From CAYOEZ01 sp964402955 (GTDB lineage: Bacteria > Chloroflexota > DTOL01 > DAOUCN01), in assembly GCA_964402955.1 (NCBI GenBank), contig CAYOEZ010000274.1, forward strand, positions 1 through 5,738: a DNA stretch of 5,738 nucleotides. The letters are read 5' to 3'. Below the pieces are notes generated by a model that was not told the origin of the DNA, did no database searches, and saw nothing but the letters and a program-made list of their open reading frames with translations. The position numbers and the translations under genes were made by a program. Positions 4,917 to 5,738 of the stretch are shown one piece after another. Each line of letters begins with the position of its first letter. Within the stretch, counting starts at the first letter, position 1.

Positions 4917-4952
4917 TCGTCCCGCACGGCAACTCTACACTGGTGAGCACAC

Positions 4953-5639
4953 ATGGGTGACATTGTTCGGGGGCTGGGTGAAGCGGTTCGACTGATTGTC
5001 TCCCTTGACCGTGATCTGTGGGAGATTATTCTGCTTTCGCTTCAGGTCAGCGGCCTGGCGCTTCTGATCAGTACTCTGATCGGGGTGCCGCTGGGGGCCG
5101 CGTTGGGTTTGTGGCGGGCGCCGGCGAGCCATCTGATCACGACCCTCCTATATACGGGGATGGGGTTGCCGCCGGTTGTGGTCGGGCTATTTGTGTATCT
5201 GGCTTTCTCACGGAGCGGGCCGCTTGGTGAACTGGGCTGGCTTTTCACCCCCCGTGCAATGGTTGTTGCTCAGTCCATCATCGCTTTCCCGTTGGTCACA
5301 GGATTGACGATGACTGCGGTGCAGAGCGTCGATCCTGCGCTGCGTTTGCAGGTGCGCTCTCTAGGCGCCACGCGGCGGCAAGAGGCGCTGGCGGTGCTGG
5401 CTGAGGCCCGCATCGGCGTTATCGCAGCGATTGTGGCGGCTTTTGGCGGCATCATCTCTGAGGTCGGCGCGGTGATGCTGGTGGGCGGCAACATCGACGG
5501 CAAGACGCGCGTGCTGACGACGGCGATTGTCCTGCAAACGCGCCAGGGCGAGTTTGCGCTGGCAATTGCCCTCGGCGTCATTCTGCTGGCGTTAGTTTTC
5601 GCCGCCAATGCCATCTTGCTGCGCTTGCAGGGGCGCTGA
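4953..5639 (+). CDS. tupB: TupB, tungstate ABC transporter permease
   Basis: This is the inner-membrane channel that passes tungstate delivered by TupA, driven by a TupC ATPase. The product is 228 aa, typical for TupB. About five membrane segments are visible: roughly 24-53, 62-85, 102-124, 153-178 and 200-225. The cytoplasmic loop contacting the ATPase (EAA-like region) is around 130-151, with RSLGATRRQEALAVLAEA; the conserved Gly is at 138. The segment after it, GGIISEVGAVMLVGGNI (165-181), is characteristic of TupB and CysT/ModB-like permeases. The start ATG is preceded by GGTGAG at 5 nt. It lies in the tupA operon, 104 bp downstream, with a hairpin between them. No tupC follows before the foldback repeat. 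Substrate assignment rests mainly on the tupA neighbour. Confidence 0.9.
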   Translation: MGDIVRGLGEAVRLIVSLDRDLWEIILLSLQVSGLALLISTLIGVPLGAALGLWRAPASHLITTLLYTGMGLPPVVVGLFVYLAFSRSGPLGELGWLFTPRAMVVAQSIIAFPLVTGLTMTAVQSVDPALRLQVRSLGATRRQEALAVLAEARIGVIAAIVAAFGGIISEVGAVMLVGGNIDGKTRVLTTAIVLQTRQGEFALAIALGVILLALVFAANAILLRLQGR

Positions 5640-5683
5640 TGGGCGCGTTGTGTTACAGAATGCTTCGGGGCAGTAACTATTCA

Positions 5684-5738
5684 GCGTTATGGTGTGGACG
5701 TAGTGGCGCTGCTTGCTGCGCCCATCTGTGTTGTCTCA
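5684..5738. repeat. Foldback intergenic repeat, copy 2 (cut by window end)
   Basis: Positions 5684-5722 match the reverse complement of 152-190 at 37 of 39 positions. Positions 5697-5738 match 97-138 directly with one difference (T5729 for C). The left arm and most of the centre are therefore present, and the right arm should lie just past the window. It starts 44 bp after the tupB stop. The longer arm suggests the intact element is a foldback of about 107 bp, with arms near 39 bp. Confidence 0.85.

Noticed and set aside
5639..5738. Open frame overlapping the tupB stop (ATGGGC...) and running off the window, considered as tupC
   Set aside because: The predicted peptide is Cys-rich because it reads through the foldback repeat. 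It has no ABC ATPase N-terminal pattern.

Overview
The window reads like a stretch of a Chloroflexota (green non-sulfur) chromosome, or a close relative. This rests on recalled similarity and has not been searched. The RecA core resembles Chloroflexota RecA. There is a LytR-CpsA-Psr protein with a LytR_C domain, as in Gram-positive-type envelopes. The tungstate-binding protein is a lipoprotein. The recA operator has the GAAC-N4-GTTC form used by LexA of Gram-positive bacteria.

Layout, left to right. Positions 97-190 hold a foldback (palindromic) repeat, and a second copy starts at 5684 and runs off the right end. On the minus strand lies recA (238-1299), with a clear sigma70-type promoter and a LexA-box-like site between its -35 and -10. 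Upstream on the same strand is a separate transcription unit encoding an LCP-family cell-wall phosphotransferase (1692-3161). It has its own promoter at 3212-3240 and a 14-bp terminator hairpin at 1629-1663. Positions 3240-3870 hold no convincing protein gene but are full of inverted repeats. A helix of 17 pairs joins 3415-3435 to 3804-3823 and encloses about 409 nt that fold into successive hairpins. G-U pairs favour the plus strand, and a T6 tract follows. This is the most interesting part of the window: a candidate large structured RNA that I cannot assign to a known class.

On the plus strand, a near-consensus promoter (TTGACA, 17 bp, TATCAT) and a palindrome at the transcription start drive tupA (3943-4848) and tupB (4953-5639). 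These encode the binding lipoprotein and permease of a tungstate ABC transporter. The ATPase gene tupC is not in the window; the second foldback repeat lies where it would be expected. Tungstate uptake suggests a tungsten (or molybdenum) enzyme elsewhere in the genome.

recA, the LCP gene and tupAB appear to be independent housekeeping units, not one system. The unexplained items are the intergenic RNA locus, the foldback repeats beyond the 3' ends of recA and tupB, and several substitutions in normally invariant RecA motifs.
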